From: an uncultured Selenomonadales bacterium
GTDB taxonomy: Bacteria; Bacillota; Clostridia; Christensenellales; QALW01
NCBI GenBank assembly: GCA_905200615.1
Contig: CAJKLB010000060.1
Location: 1-8,837 of the forward strand
Length of the DNA: 8,837 nt
Direction of reading: 5' to 3'
Made by a program: the position numbers and the translations under genes. The notes below the pieces were generated by a model that worked only from the letters and a program-made list of their open reading frames with translations, was not told where the DNA came from and made no database searches. Position 1 is the stretch's first letter; every line of letters starts with the position of its first letter. Shown here one piece after another: positions 1-7,304 of the stretch.

Positions 1-1291
1 CTTCCTTTACCGGATTCGGCGTTGCTGTTGTAACCGGTGCCGTCGGCGTTACGTCCGGTGCCGTCGGCGTTGGCGATGTTTCCTCTACTTCTGCAAACGT
101 AAGCTCATCGATCAGATATCCCTTTTCGGCCGAAACGCCGTCTTTATAATATCCGCCGGAAGCATCAAAACGAATAAGCAGCTGATAAACATCCGTCACA
201 TTCTGACTCTTTTCATACAAAGCCTTCATTTGAGAAATATACTGTTCGGATATCTCCATTATCACTTCAAATTTCTGCCATTCTTTTGTAAAATTCAAAA
301 GCTTATCCGTATAATTCCTAAAAGTATCCACACACTCCGTTTCATCAACACCAAGAACACTTGCAACCTGTGCCGCATCCTTATGATACTGAGAATTCAG
401 AAAAATAAAGAATCCGCCCGACTCAACCGGAGAAGTGTCCGCAAGCTTGGCATAGAAAGTCAGCTTATATTTGCCGGCACCGCCGCCGTTATAATTATTA
501 GCCGCATCATCGATAATTGCGGAGCCCACATCAAAGCCTAATGCACTCCAAGCGCTGGTTCCGGGTGTAAACTGCATGGCCCAAGAAGTTCCGTTAGCTC
601 CGCCGGCGACACGAGTAGGTGTTCCTCCGGGAGCTCCCTTGAAATCCGCCCAACCATCAGCACTGTTTTCCAGCGTGCCGTCGCCCAAAACATTATCCAA
701 CTTTACAAAAGAAATGTCATCCAGATAGAATGTCTCCGTACCCAGCTTATCAAAGCAAACTTTCAAAGCAGGATCTGCCGCCTGTGCCGCGTTAATCTTA
801 CAGGTATACGTCACCTGTATCCACTTATTGGGTTCAATAACGATGTCGGCAGGATTAAAATACGCATGATCCAGGGATCCGTCGATAATTCCCGCTGTAC
901 CACGGAAAAGCAAAGCTAACTTAGCGTCGTCAGGTGCGGACTCAAAATATACCCACGCGCTAAATTGATATGTGCTTCCCTGACCGTTTACAACTTTTTT
1001 CGTTGCCTCAGTGGAAATTCCGGGCATCGTCCACGTACCGATTCCCCCGGAAAATTTCAATGAATAATCTCCTGTGTGAACCTGCGCGCCGTCCGCTTTC
1101 GATTGAACTTCTACATTGCCACCCAGCGGAGCATTAATATACGGATTCGCATTGCCCTCAAAATCTTCAAACAGCGATTTTCCCTCAATTAATTCTGATT
1201 GAGAGGCCGCTGAAGCAGAAAGCAAAGTCAATCCGGTAAAAGTTCCGACAATCAGCGCAATCGCAAGCAAAATGCCTAAAACCTTTTTCAT
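1..1291 (-). CDS. Secreted two-domain carbohydrate-binding-like protein (3' end beyond window)
   Basis: The frame is open from the ATG at 1291 to the left edge, giving 430 visible residues and no stop, so the C-terminus is missing. The start is fixed by GGAGG seven bases upstream. Residues 1-29 form a signal peptide: MKK, a hydrophobic core, then SASAA before the likely cleavage site. Two similar segments follow, about 35-200 and 203-402. Each begins near a Gly/Asp-rich turn, contains aromatic beta strands (YQFSAWVYF; YKLTFYAKL; EWQKFEVIM) and ends in a strand with a paired-acid motif (FYLDDISFVKLD; YLIDELTFAEVEE). This is the look of CBM4/9-type beta-sandwich modules, which bind glycans outside the cell. 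Residues 406-428 form a Thr/Pro linker with a duplicated TPTAP unit, so another module (catalytic, dockerin or cell-wall anchor) probably follows. It has its own promoter and is not obviously part of the glycan operon upstream. The CBM family assignment is by eye. Confidence 0.85.
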   Translation of the reverse strand, partial: MKKVLGILLAIALIVGTFTGLTLLSASAASQSELIEGKSLFEDFEGNANPYINAPLGGNVEVQSKADGAQVHTGDYSLKFSGGIGTWTMPGISTEATKKVVNGQGSTYQFSAWVYFESAPDDAKLALLFRGTAGIIDGSLDHAYFNPADIVIEPNKWIQVTYTCKINAAQAADPALKVCFDKLGTETFYLDDISFVKLDNVLGDGTLENSADGWADFKGAPGGTPTRVAGGANGTSWAMQFTPGTSAWSALGFDVGSAIIDDAANNYNGGGAGKYKLTFYAKLADTSPVESGGFFIFLNSQYHKDAAQVASVLGVDETECVDTFRNYTDKLLNFTKEWQKFEVIMEISEQYISQMKALYEKSQNVTDVYQLLIRFDASGGYYKDGVSAEKGYLIDELTFAEVEETSPTPTAPDVTPTAPVTTATPNPVKE

Positions 1292-1313
1292 AGCCTGTCC
1301 TCCTTAAAATACA

Positions 1314-1330
1314 ATTCCTTTATAAGGAAT
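1314..1330. promoter_or_regulatory. Palindrome in the 5' UTR of the secreted protein gene
   Basis: ATTCCTT-TAT-AAGGAAT is a perfect 7-bp inverted repeat with a 3-base spacer. It lies between the predicted transcription start (about 1338) and the ribosome binding site. A second inverted repeat, AATATC-8-GATATT (1328-1347), overlaps the -10 box. Either could be an operator or a small 5' stabilising hairpin; the sequence alone does not decide. Confidence 0.4.
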
Positions 1331-1344
1331 ATCATACAATAGAT

Positions 1345-1373
1345 ATTGTACAACATTTTAGATGCAAAGTCAA
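1345..1373 (-). promoter_or_regulatory. Sigma-A promoter of the secreted protein gene
   Basis: On the minus strand the -35 box TTGACT (1373-1368) and -10 box TACAAT (1350-1345) are separated by exactly 17 bases. Each box is one base from consensus. The region just upstream is almost pure A/T and holds two tandem copies of AAAATATTTATT (1378-1401), positioned like an UP element. Transcription would start near 1338, leaving a leader of about 46 nt with a good ribosome binding site. Confidence 0.8.
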
Positions 1374-1377
1374 TATA

Positions 1378-1405
1378 AAAATATTTATTAAAATATTTAT
1401 TAAAA
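1378..1405. repeat. Tandem AT-rich 12-bp repeat upstream of promoter
   Basis: AAAATATTTATT occurs twice head to tail (1378-1389 and 1390-1401), followed by the start of a degenerate third copy. It sits directly upstream of the -35 box at 1368-1373, so an UP-element or regulator-binding role is plausible. The 1292-1478 gap contains nothing else that I can support. Confidence 0.5.
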
Positions 1406-1478
1406 CATTTTTACCGTTTCTTCCTCTTTTCTACGAAAAAAATATATAGATTGCTTTATAAAAGTATGTTTCTTCTAT

Positions 1479-2711
1479 TTATTTTGGCAAAACCTCACCG
1501 ATTTCCCGGCAAATTTCATCAAAGGAAAGCTCTCTGCAGCAATATGGAGTATCGCACGCGAGATGAAAGTTTTGAGGATGAAATCCATTTGTGAGCTGTA
1601 AAAGTTCTTTCGCGATATTTTCCGGTGTCATATCCGAAACCGAAACGATATTATCATTAAAATAGGCAAGATCTTTATTTTCATACGTATTGGTAATGGT
1701 TTTTATTCCAAAAGTAGACATTTCCAGCGGCGGATAACTGGGATGCGGCGATACCATCAGGGAAATTCCGGCATAACAGGAACCCATCACACGCGCGTAT
1801 TCTTCAATAGAAAGTTTTCCCAAAGAGCGCAGCACACACCCCTGTCCTACCGACAGATTCGGGTGCCTCTCCCCCGCGGAAAGTAGCTGCCACTGTGAAG
1901 CGTCCTCAGCCAACACCGTCCATCGGCGCAGCGCGTCCGAGATGATTTCCATGCAATTACGGGGTACGGACGGCCGGCCGTATACTAAAATTTTCTTTTC
2001 TTTTTTCTGCGGGGGATTCTTGAGAAGTTCTTTCTTCAAAGAAGTATTCAGCGCCGGATCAAAAAAATATTCCCGAAAAAATCGATATCCGTGCAACGTA
2101 AAATATTCTTTTAATTCATGACTGTTAAATACAGCAATAACATCTCTTTTAGTATGATAAGTGCTCTCTGCCAAGGCGCTGCGTGAAGACCAGGGATAAA
2201 AGCAAGTTTCATAATCCTGAATAAAATAAATCATAGGCTGCGCCGTGCCGCAATGATTTTGAATAAAGTCAAGCACGGAAGGCGCCGTAAAAGCCGTCCA
2301 CCAGGCGGTGCATAAAAAAATATCATTTTTACCCACGGGAATTGTTTTTCCTCCGCGCCGGAAAAACGGTACAATCTGCCGGTCGCAAATCACAGACTCG
2401 CCGCAATCAGTAAGTGTATAGCCGGCATATTTTTTTACAAATTCCGGCGCAGTATCTTCATCGGTAATAATCATGCGCCGTTTCACGCCGAGAGTATCGG
2501 CCAGTTTTTCAAAGAACATCAGTGCTGTGGTAATTCCCCCGAACACATGGGCAGGGTTGAGCGTAGGCAGAAGAATATTCAGTCTTCTCTCCTCCCCCAG
2601 CTCCTCTTGAAAGCGCGCGCCCAACGGCGCGATTCCCGGCACTGACGGATGAAACCCCAAAATGTTTTTCATTTTTTTGAACGCGGCTTTCGCCAGAAAA
2701 TTGATGGACAA
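1479..2711 (-). CDS. WsaF-like rhamnosyltransferase (GT4-type, GT-B fold)
   Basis: A 410-residue cytosolic glycosyltransferase that probably adds a rhamnose to a growing surface glycan, using a nucleotide-activated sugar. The length is close to that of WsaF of Geobacillus stearothermophilus S-layer glycan synthesis. Visible hallmarks in order are: an N-terminal Rossmann start LNILLPTLNPAHVFGGI (about 44-60), an acceptor-side segment YFIQDYETCFYPW (162-174), AVFNSHELKEYF (193-204), the start of the C-terminal Rossmann half KKILVYGRPSVPRNC (239-253), and the donor-site block SLMVSPHPSYPPLEM with STFG after it (317-335). The start is a TTG: GGAAAGGA lies 9 bases upstream, whereas the first ATG (codon 14) has no ribosome binding site. 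It begins 17 bases after the stop of the methyltransferase/glycosyltransferase gene, so the two are co-transcribed and perhaps translationally coupled. I see no clear terminator after it. The family is confident; the exact linkage made is inferred. Confidence 0.88.
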   Translation of the reverse strand: MSINFLAKAAFKKMKNILGFHPSVPGIAPLGARFQEELGEERRLNILLPTLNPAHVFGGITTALMFFEKLADTLGVKRRMIITDEDTAPEFVKKYAGYTLTDCGESVICDRQIVPFFRRGGKTIPVGKNDIFLCTAWWTAFTAPSVLDFIQNHCGTAQPMIYFIQDYETCFYPWSSRSALAESTYHTKRDVIAVFNSHELKEYFTLHGYRFFREYFFDPALNTSLKKELLKNPPQKKEKKILVYGRPSVPRNCMEIISDALRRWTVLAEDASQWQLLSAGERHPNLSVGQGCVLRSLGKLSIEEYARVMGSCYAGISLMVSPHPSYPPLEMSTFGIKTITNTYENKDLAYFNDNIVSVSDMTPENIAKELLQLTNGFHPQNFHLACDTPYCCRELSFDEICREIGEVLPK

Positions 2712-2728
2712 ATGAATCGTTCCTTTCC

Positions 2729-5700
2729 TTACAGCCTGATTTTCGGCGTAGTACTGTTGAGGGCAAGATTTTTATTATAGAAGGGATCACCGTTTTTAAG
2801 GAACTCAGAATAAGCCTCTTTTGATCGGATAAAATCAATTTGCGGCACTTGAGCAGCATTCCTGGACTTGGATTCCATATGATACAAACGCACTCGCGCG
2901 TTATACAGTACAGACAATCCGTTTTTTACTGCCCTTAGGCAAAATTCCACATCACTGCCGCATACGATAAAACTTTCATCAAACCCGCCGATTTTTTGCA
3001 GCACTTTCCGTGATACAGCCATACAGGCTCCGGTAACGGCAAGCACATCACGACTTACCATAGGCGAAACAAAATAATTGACCGCATGCACCGGCTTTTG
3101 TCCCTTATATACATGATCGGCCCAACCGTTCATTCCTACCACCACACCCGCATGCTGAATGGTCCGGTCACAATAGAGCAATAACGGTCCCACCGCGCCC
3201 ACATCCGGCCGCAGCGCGTTTTCCGCTAAACGTTCCATCCAATCCGGTGAGATCACAACCGTATCGTTATTCAGAAAAATCAGCACTTCCCCGCGGCTGT
3301 TCTCCATGCCGAAATTGTTCAGCTTTGACCAATTAAACGCAAACGGAGCTTCGATCACACGAACGCGTTCGTCTTGCTTTTTCAATTCCTCAAAACAGGC
3401 AAACGTAGCTTTTTCTTCCGAATTGTTATTTAAAATAACAATTTCAAAATTGGAATAGCTGGATTTTTGCAGAATACTTTCCACGCAGTCCTTTAAAAGC
3501 GACGCATGATCTTTGGTAGGAATAAGAATGGATATCAAGGGATCATGCTTCAGCATATCAAAACGCGCGTCATACACGAACAGATATTCACTGTCCCGGG
3601 CATGAGCAATCACTCCGTATCGACGCTTTAAGTGCGCATCCAGCGCCTTTCTTCCCGCCTCATGCGCATAGGGCTTCGCGCCGGGATTGACCGAAGTAGA
3701 CGTTTCCGTTTCCCGCCAAGAATAAAGCACCTCCGGAATATGATAGATTTTATCAGTATATTCCGTAAAACGCAGCATCAGATCATAGTCCTGACTGCCG
3801 CTGTATTCATCGCGCATTTGCCCTGCCTGATCAAACAGCTCCGCTTTAAAGACAAGAAAATGGCAGATATACATTTGGCAATAGAGCAAGTCCCGGTTAA
3901 AATCCGGCTTAAAGAACGGCGACAGACGTTTTCCGTTTTTCAAATGATCTTCATCACTGTAAAGCACATCAGGGGCATGCTCGGAGATTGCCATCGCCGT
4001 TTCCTGAAGCGCGGCAGGAGTTAAAACATCGTCATGGTCTAAAAGCGCCAGATATTCTCCCGAGGCCATTGCACGGCAAGCGTTGGTATTGGCGGCAATT
4101 CCCCGGTTTTCCTTCAGTCTTTGAAGCTTAATACGCGCATCCTTTTTAGCGAAATCCGACGCGGTTTCATAAACATAGCCGTGTGCATCATCGCTGGCAT
4201 CGGCCAAACACAATTCAAAATTACCGTAAGTTTGTGCCAAACAGGACGTGATCATTTCTTCCAGCATTTTTTTATCCGTATTATATAGAGGCACAAGAAT
4301 ACTGATCAATGGTTCTTTTTCAAGTTTTTCATATCTACGTCCCGCGCTGTTTTGAATCCAGACATCATATTCCGGTCGAAAATGGAATCCGCCGTTTTTG
4401 ATTTGCCCAAAAGCACGCAGTATCCTGCTGCCGGCTTTTTGGGCAAAGCGCGGTAAAAAAGCTTTTAGAAAAGCTTTTGCTATCCGTTTTTTTCCTAACT
4501 GCGACGGATCCGTCTCAATTCCTCTGGCATACGCAAGAGCTTCACGGTACAATTGCGTCAACTCTTTATTTTTTTCTTCCAATTCCCGAAGCGGCTGCGA
4601 CGCGCTTTCCTCGGCAATTTTTGCCGCAGTGTCCTTCGTCTGCGCTTCAACAGACCAGTTCACCGAAGAATCCGCCACAAAACCGCAAAAAGTTTCCTCA
4701 GCAGACGCATATTCTTGAAAATGGCGCTTTTCAAAACCAAAATGCGCGTAAACTTCCTGCCTGAGTTTTTCATCGGGAAACACAGAAAAAAACTGCTGCA
4801 GCGCGCGGTTCAGCACATATCCCGCCGGAATATTTTCAGCCATCCATTCCTGCCTGAAGAAAACAAGTTCCTCTCTTTGCACAAAGCAATTGGAAAAAGT
4901 CATACCGGGATATCCGCGCTGGAGAATTGCATCGATCCCCTCACCGGAGAGGACTTGACCGGAGCAAAGAATATTTTCAAAAAAGCGATTAAGCCATGTA
5001 AAAAACACGACGGTATCACCGCTCTGCGCGGCCTGATAGAGAATTTGACTGAGGGTAGGAAACGGCAAAAGACGTGTAACAATCCCTCTGTCGGTAAGCG
5101 TTTCATCCAGAATGCGGATACCGGAGGTTAAAAGGCGAAGATAATTATTATGCGCATCATTGATATGCGCCTTTGCCGTATCTGAAGCCGGAAAAAGCAA
5201 TGCCGTATGATCGCTGTAAATTACAGTGCCGATACGATATTCCGCCTTACGATCGCAGTGAAAAAAAGCCACGTCAACCCGTCTTTTTTCTTCGGGATTT
5301 TCCCGGCCGGCTTCTACAAAAAAGGAATGGCAAAAGAAAGGAAAAACATCATTTTCCATAATATCCCGGATAAAATTTTTCTGCTGTGAAAGAAAAGGCG
5401 CTTCCTCCCAATAGAATTCCCGTATTCTGGCGGCGTCGCACGGATGCGGAAGAAAACGATCTGAATAGATTGCAAGCGGAAGCCTGTCCGTGGGATAAGG
5501 ATAATAAAAATCAGTGAAAGTATAGCCGCTGCTTGTAAGCAATCGGTTCAATTGCTCCCGGCTAAAGGCTCTCCCTGTATCATCACTGTTAAAAACAGTA
5601 ACATCTGCTCCGCTTTTTTGCCAAAATCGCAATCCGTAACAATTTTGCGCGGTCATCAACAGCTTGCCGCCCAAGCTGAGCAAACGGTTCAGTTTTTCCA

Positions 5701-6154
5701 AAAACACCTTGAAAGAGTGTTGATCAAAAAAAAGCTTTCCCGCATATTTCCCGACATCCGTCAGAATGATATAATCAAATTTTTTATCAAACCGCATATC
5801 ATTAAAATTACCGGCAAAAATATGGAGATTCTTTTTTTCCTTATAGCGTAAGAACATTTGCTCCGCAAGAAAGCGTGATACTTCCGCAACGGTTACGCCG
5901 CTGCATTTTTCACAAAGAAATTCCGTGATCCCGCCGAATTCGGCGCCGATTTGCAAAACCGAAGCGTCAGCATCAAATTCATACCAAGATATCAGATTTC
6001 TTTCCAAAGAAAGATTTGCTTCCGCTTGATCTGCCTGTGAAAAATTTTCTATGCCTTCAGCGAATAAATTCAAAGTTTGAGTATCTTTTCTTTCCGCATC
6101 GTCATTTTTACAAAAATCCTCATTCTTATAAAAATCCAAATGAAAAGTAGCCAT
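2729..6154 (-). CDS. WsaE-like trifunctional protein: methyltransferase plus two GT2 rhamnosyltransferase-like domains
   Basis: A 1141-residue multidomain enzyme, close in size and layout to WsaE, which extends and methylates rhamnan chains at the cytoplasmic membrane. The N-terminal domain (about 45-220) is a class I SAM methyltransferase fold, with motif I VLQIGAEFGGIT (66-77) and FDYIILTDVGKYAG (about 126-139). Residues 250-500 are less recognisable. A charged, probably coiled-coil linker spans about 505-545. GT2 domain 1 (about 616-840) has LISILVPLYN, LLDHDD (the DXD site, about 704-709), YSDEDH and GSQDYDLMLRF. GT2 domain 2 (about 873-1100) has LISILIPTKD, IFLNNDT, VTGACMAVSR and SDVEFCLR. 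The ATG at 6154 has AAGGAAG six or seven bases upstream. It is the first gene of the operon; the WsaF-like gene follows after 17 bases. In motif I the usual acidic residue is Gln, so methyl transfer may be altered. Rhamnose as the substrate is inferred from the family and the neighbour. Confidence 0.9.
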   Translation of the reverse strand: MATFHLDFYKNEDFCKNDDAERKDTQTLNLFAEGIENFSQADQAEANLSLERNLISWYEFDADASVLQIGAEFGGITEFLCEKCSGVTVAEVSRFLAEQMFLRYKEKKNLHIFAGNFNDMRFDKKFDYIILTDVGKYAGKLFFDQHSFKVFLEKLNRLLSLGGKLLMTAQNCYGLRFWQKSGADVTVFNSDDTGRAFSREQLNRLLTSSGYTFTDFYYPYPTDRLPLAIYSDRFLPHPCDAARIREFYWEEAPFLSQQKNFIRDIMENDVFPFFCHSFFVEAGRENPEEKRRVDVAFFHCDRKAEYRIGTVIYSDHTALLFPASDTAKAHINDAHNNYLRLLTSGIRILDETLTDRGIVTRLLPFPTLSQILYQAAQSGDTVVFFTWLNRFFENILCSGQVLSGEGIDAILQRGYPGMTFSNCFVQREELVFFRQEWMAENIPAGYVLNRALQQFFSVFPDEKLRQEVYAHFGFEKRHFQEYASAEETFCGFVADSSVNWSVEAQTKDTAAKIAEESASQPLRELEEKNKELTQLYREALAYARGIETDPSQLGKKRIAKAFLKAFLPRFAQKAGSRILRAFGQIKNGGFHFRPEYDVWIQNSAGRRYEKLEKEPLISILVPLYNTDKKMLEEMITSCLAQTYGNFELCLADASDDAHGYVYETASDFAKKDARIKLQRLKENRGIAANTNACRAMASGEYLALLDHDDVLTPAALQETAMAISEHAPDVLYSDEDHLKNGKRLSPFFKPDFNRDLLYCQMYICHFLVFKAELFDQAGQMRDEYSGSQDYDLMLRFTEYTDKIYHIPEVLYSWRETETSTSVNPGAKPYAHEAGRKALDAHLKRRYGVIAHARDSEYLFVYDARFDMLKHDPLISILIPTKDHASLLKDCVESILQKSSYSNFEIVILNNNSEEKATFACFEELKKQDERVRVIEAPFAFNWSKLNNFGMENSRGEVLIFLNNDTVVISPDWMERLAENALRPDVGAVGPLLLYCDRTIQHAGVVVGMNGWADHVYKGQKPVHAVNYFVSPMVSRDVLAVTGACMAVSRKVLQKIGGFDESFIVCGSDVEFCLRAVKNGLSVLYNARVRLYHMESKSRNAAQVPQIDFIRSKEAYSEFLKNGDPFYNKNLALNSTTPKIRL

Positions 6155-6259
6155 GGTTCACTTCCTTCTTACGGTAACAGTCTTTGGGACAGAATGCACA
6201 AAATCAGATAAAAAAGAAATCTGCAAAAATTCTTTATTCTCCGAAACTCTCCGCATGAT

Positions 6260-6340
6260 TTATACAAAACCTAAAAAGCAAAAGATAAGGAAAATGGCAA
6301 ATACAAACACTGCCGTAATGCCAAATTTGTTTTTTGCCAT
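6260..6340 (-). CDS. Possible 26-residue hydrophobic leader peptide
   Basis: An ATG at 6340 opens a frame for 26 residues ending at a TAA (6262-6260). It has a basic start, MAKNKFG, then an uninterrupted hydrophobic stretch (ITAVFVFAIFLIFCFLGFV) that would span a membrane once. It lies inside the long leader of the glycan operon. Against it: the upstream sequence (GGTAAATAAGA) is a poor ribosome binding site, and the ATG falls inside a 9-bp inverted repeat. It may be a real small membrane protein or a chance result of T-rich sequence. Confidence 0.25.
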   Translation of the reverse strand: MAKNKFGITAVFVFAIFLIFCFLGFV

Positions 6341-6341
6341 T
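6293..6341 (-). promoter_or_regulatory. Leader stem-loop upstream of the glycan operon
   Basis: A 9-bp perfect inverted repeat, AATGGCAAA (6293-6301) and TTTGCCATT (6333-6341). It continues inward, after a small internal loop, with ACAAA (6303-6307) and TTTGT (6326-6330). In minus-strand RNA the stem is followed by a U-rich run (UUUUCCUUAUCUUUUG), so it could act as an attenuator or protect the leader. The stem has few G-C pairs, so the effect would be modest. Confidence 0.35.
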
Positions 6342-6422
6342 CTTATTTACCATTCTTATATATTTCTGATTCAAAAATGGTTATAAAAAGCCGTTTTTGC
6401 GCTCAATAAATATTCTTTTTAA

Positions 6423-6451
6423 ATTATACTCTAAGCATCCGTAAAAGTCAA
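6423..6451 (-). promoter_or_regulatory. Sigma-A promoter of the WsaE-WsaF-like operon
   Basis: The minus strand carries TTGACT (6451-6446), a 17-base spacer and a perfect TATAAT (6428-6423). Transcription would begin near 6416, giving an unusually long 5' UTR of about 260 nt before the ATG at 6154. This marks the methyltransferase/glycosyltransferase gene as the first gene of its operon. Confidence 0.85.
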
Positions 6452-6539
6452 CGCAATCTCTTTGGCCATTGAGCACATAAATAGTATGAACACAAACAAA
6501 GTTCTGTAACACTGATTCTTGCAAATAATCCATTTACCG

Positions 6540-6725
6540 TTATAAGCACGTTGTATCTTTAACCTCTCCGTTATGAACGGCCGGCACGATAAAGGTATTA
6601 TCAACGGTACCGTCTGCATAGATAAGCAGTTCTAAAGGATAACTTCTGATTTCTTGCACCTCCCTATGAATATATAAGGTTTGAACACTGCCTGTACTTA
6701 GCTCTATCAAAACTGCCTCTATCAA
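6540..6725 (-). CDS. Short hypothetical ORF starting in repeat copy A
   Basis: An open frame of 61 residues, unrecognised, with a TTG as the only usable start near its beginning. The first few codons lie inside repeat copy A, and the remainder (…SYPLELLIYADGTVDNTF…) has a plausible soluble-protein composition. There is no spaced ribosome binding site before the TTG. A GGGAGG inside the frame (near 6660) has no start codon at a suitable distance. It is best read as a relic or truncated gene whose start was replaced by the repeat. The operon promoter lies about 90 bases beyond its stop. Confidence 0.25.
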   Translation of the reverse strand: MIEAVLIELSTGSVQTLYIHREVQEIRSYPLELLIYADGTVDNTFIVPAVHNGEVKDTTCL

Positions 6726-6840
6726 CTTCTTTGAGAGTGCTTCTGTATTCTATCTATACAACAATATAGCTGTTAATTACAATATCGAACATTTTTTGTT
6801 ATAAAATAGAAAATATCCGCGCCAACGACGGTACGGATAA
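6711..6840 (-). repeat. Intergenic repeat, copy A (with terminator)
   Basis: Shares with copies B and C a core of about 75 bases, from TATCAACTTCTTTGAGAGTG to TTAATTACAATATC on the plus strand. The promoter-like pair on the minus strand is weaker here: TTGTAA (6782-6777), 18 bases, TATAGA (6758-6753). Similarity to copy C runs on through the hairpin at 6814-6839. The G/C-rich stem-loop part present in B and C is missing, because the sequence diverges left of about 6711. Copies A and C are the ones that share the same hairpin loop. Confidence 0.75.
6814..6839 (-). terminator. Terminator after the 109-aa membrane protein gene
   Basis: TATCCGCGCC-AACGAC-GGTACGGATA forms a 10-bp stem with one mismatch and a 6-base loop. 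On the minus strand it is followed by ATTTTCTATTTTAT, a T-rich tail. It lies about 90 bases past the stop of the 109-residue membrane protein gene and ends that transcription unit. Confidence 0.65.
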
Positions 6841-6925
6841 GTTTATTACGGTAATCAATAAAAAATCAAGTGATAATTTATATACCCGATAGTTATAATA
6901 ATCTTTTAGCACATTAAAATTTTAT

Positions 6926-7255
6926 TTATAAAAGCATTTTGCATCCATAGTGAAGCAAATAGATCAATATCCCTGCAAAATAGGCGCTGCTTTTTATGGC
7001 ATTGTTTAGGAAGTTTTTCTTTTCTTTTATTTTTTTATAACAAAGAATTTTTATAATATTTAACGCCAAAATTAACAGAAGCAATAATAATATAAGAATT
7101 CCTAAAGGGATAAAGATTTTTCCGTCTTCATCCTGAACATTCCATCCTTTCGATGAATTTGTTGCTATAATAAAGCCACCCATCGTCAACGGCACAGTGA
7201 GATATCCGACAAGCAAATTTATACAATATGCAGTTATCACAAAAAACCTCTTCAT
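6926..7255 (-). CDS. Small three-helix membrane protein, function unknown
   Basis: 109 residues starting at an ATG (7255) with AAGGAG eight bases upstream, so the start is well supported. Three hydrophobic segments are visible: about 4-30, 49-72 (with an unbroken run of leucines/isoleucines) and 89-104. Between the first two is a short polar loop rich in Asp/Lys/Asn (31-47), and after the second a strongly basic loop KKIKEKKN (74-81). By the positive-inside rule the basic loop should face the cytoplasm. It stands alone between repeat copies B and A and has its own terminator. I do not recognise the family. Small multi-helix proteins in such AT-rich arrays are sometimes immunity or toxin-antidote proteins, but nothing here shows that. 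Confidence 0.75.
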   Translation of the reverse strand: MKRFFVITAYCINLLVGYLTVPLTMGGFIIATNSSKGWNVQDEDGKIFIPLGILILLLLLLILALNIIKILCYKKIKEKKNFLNNAIKSSAYFAGILIYLLHYGCKMLL

Positions 7256-7304
7256 AGATATTGCTCCTTTTTGAATATACAGAAAGTTTCCTCGTCATTT
7301 ATTT

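Noticed and set aside
230..541. Plus-strand 103-codon frame
   Set aside because: It is antisense to the second carbohydrate-binding-like domain and has no ribosome binding site.
2509..2859. Minus-strand 116-codon frame overlapping the junction of the two glycan genes
   Set aside because: It is out of frame with both recognised proteins and has a Ser/Arg/Gly-rich product typical of a shadow frame.
3632..5131. Several plus-strand open frames of 95-192 codons opposite the large glycosyltransferase gene
   Set aside because: They lie wholly antisense to a clearly recognisable multidomain protein, have basic low-complexity products and no ribosome binding sites.
6431..6619. Minus-strand 62-codon frame ending in MAKEIALTFTDA
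   Set aside because: Its 3' end overlaps the -35 box and spacer of the strong operon promoter, it overlaps another frame, and it has no ribosome binding site.
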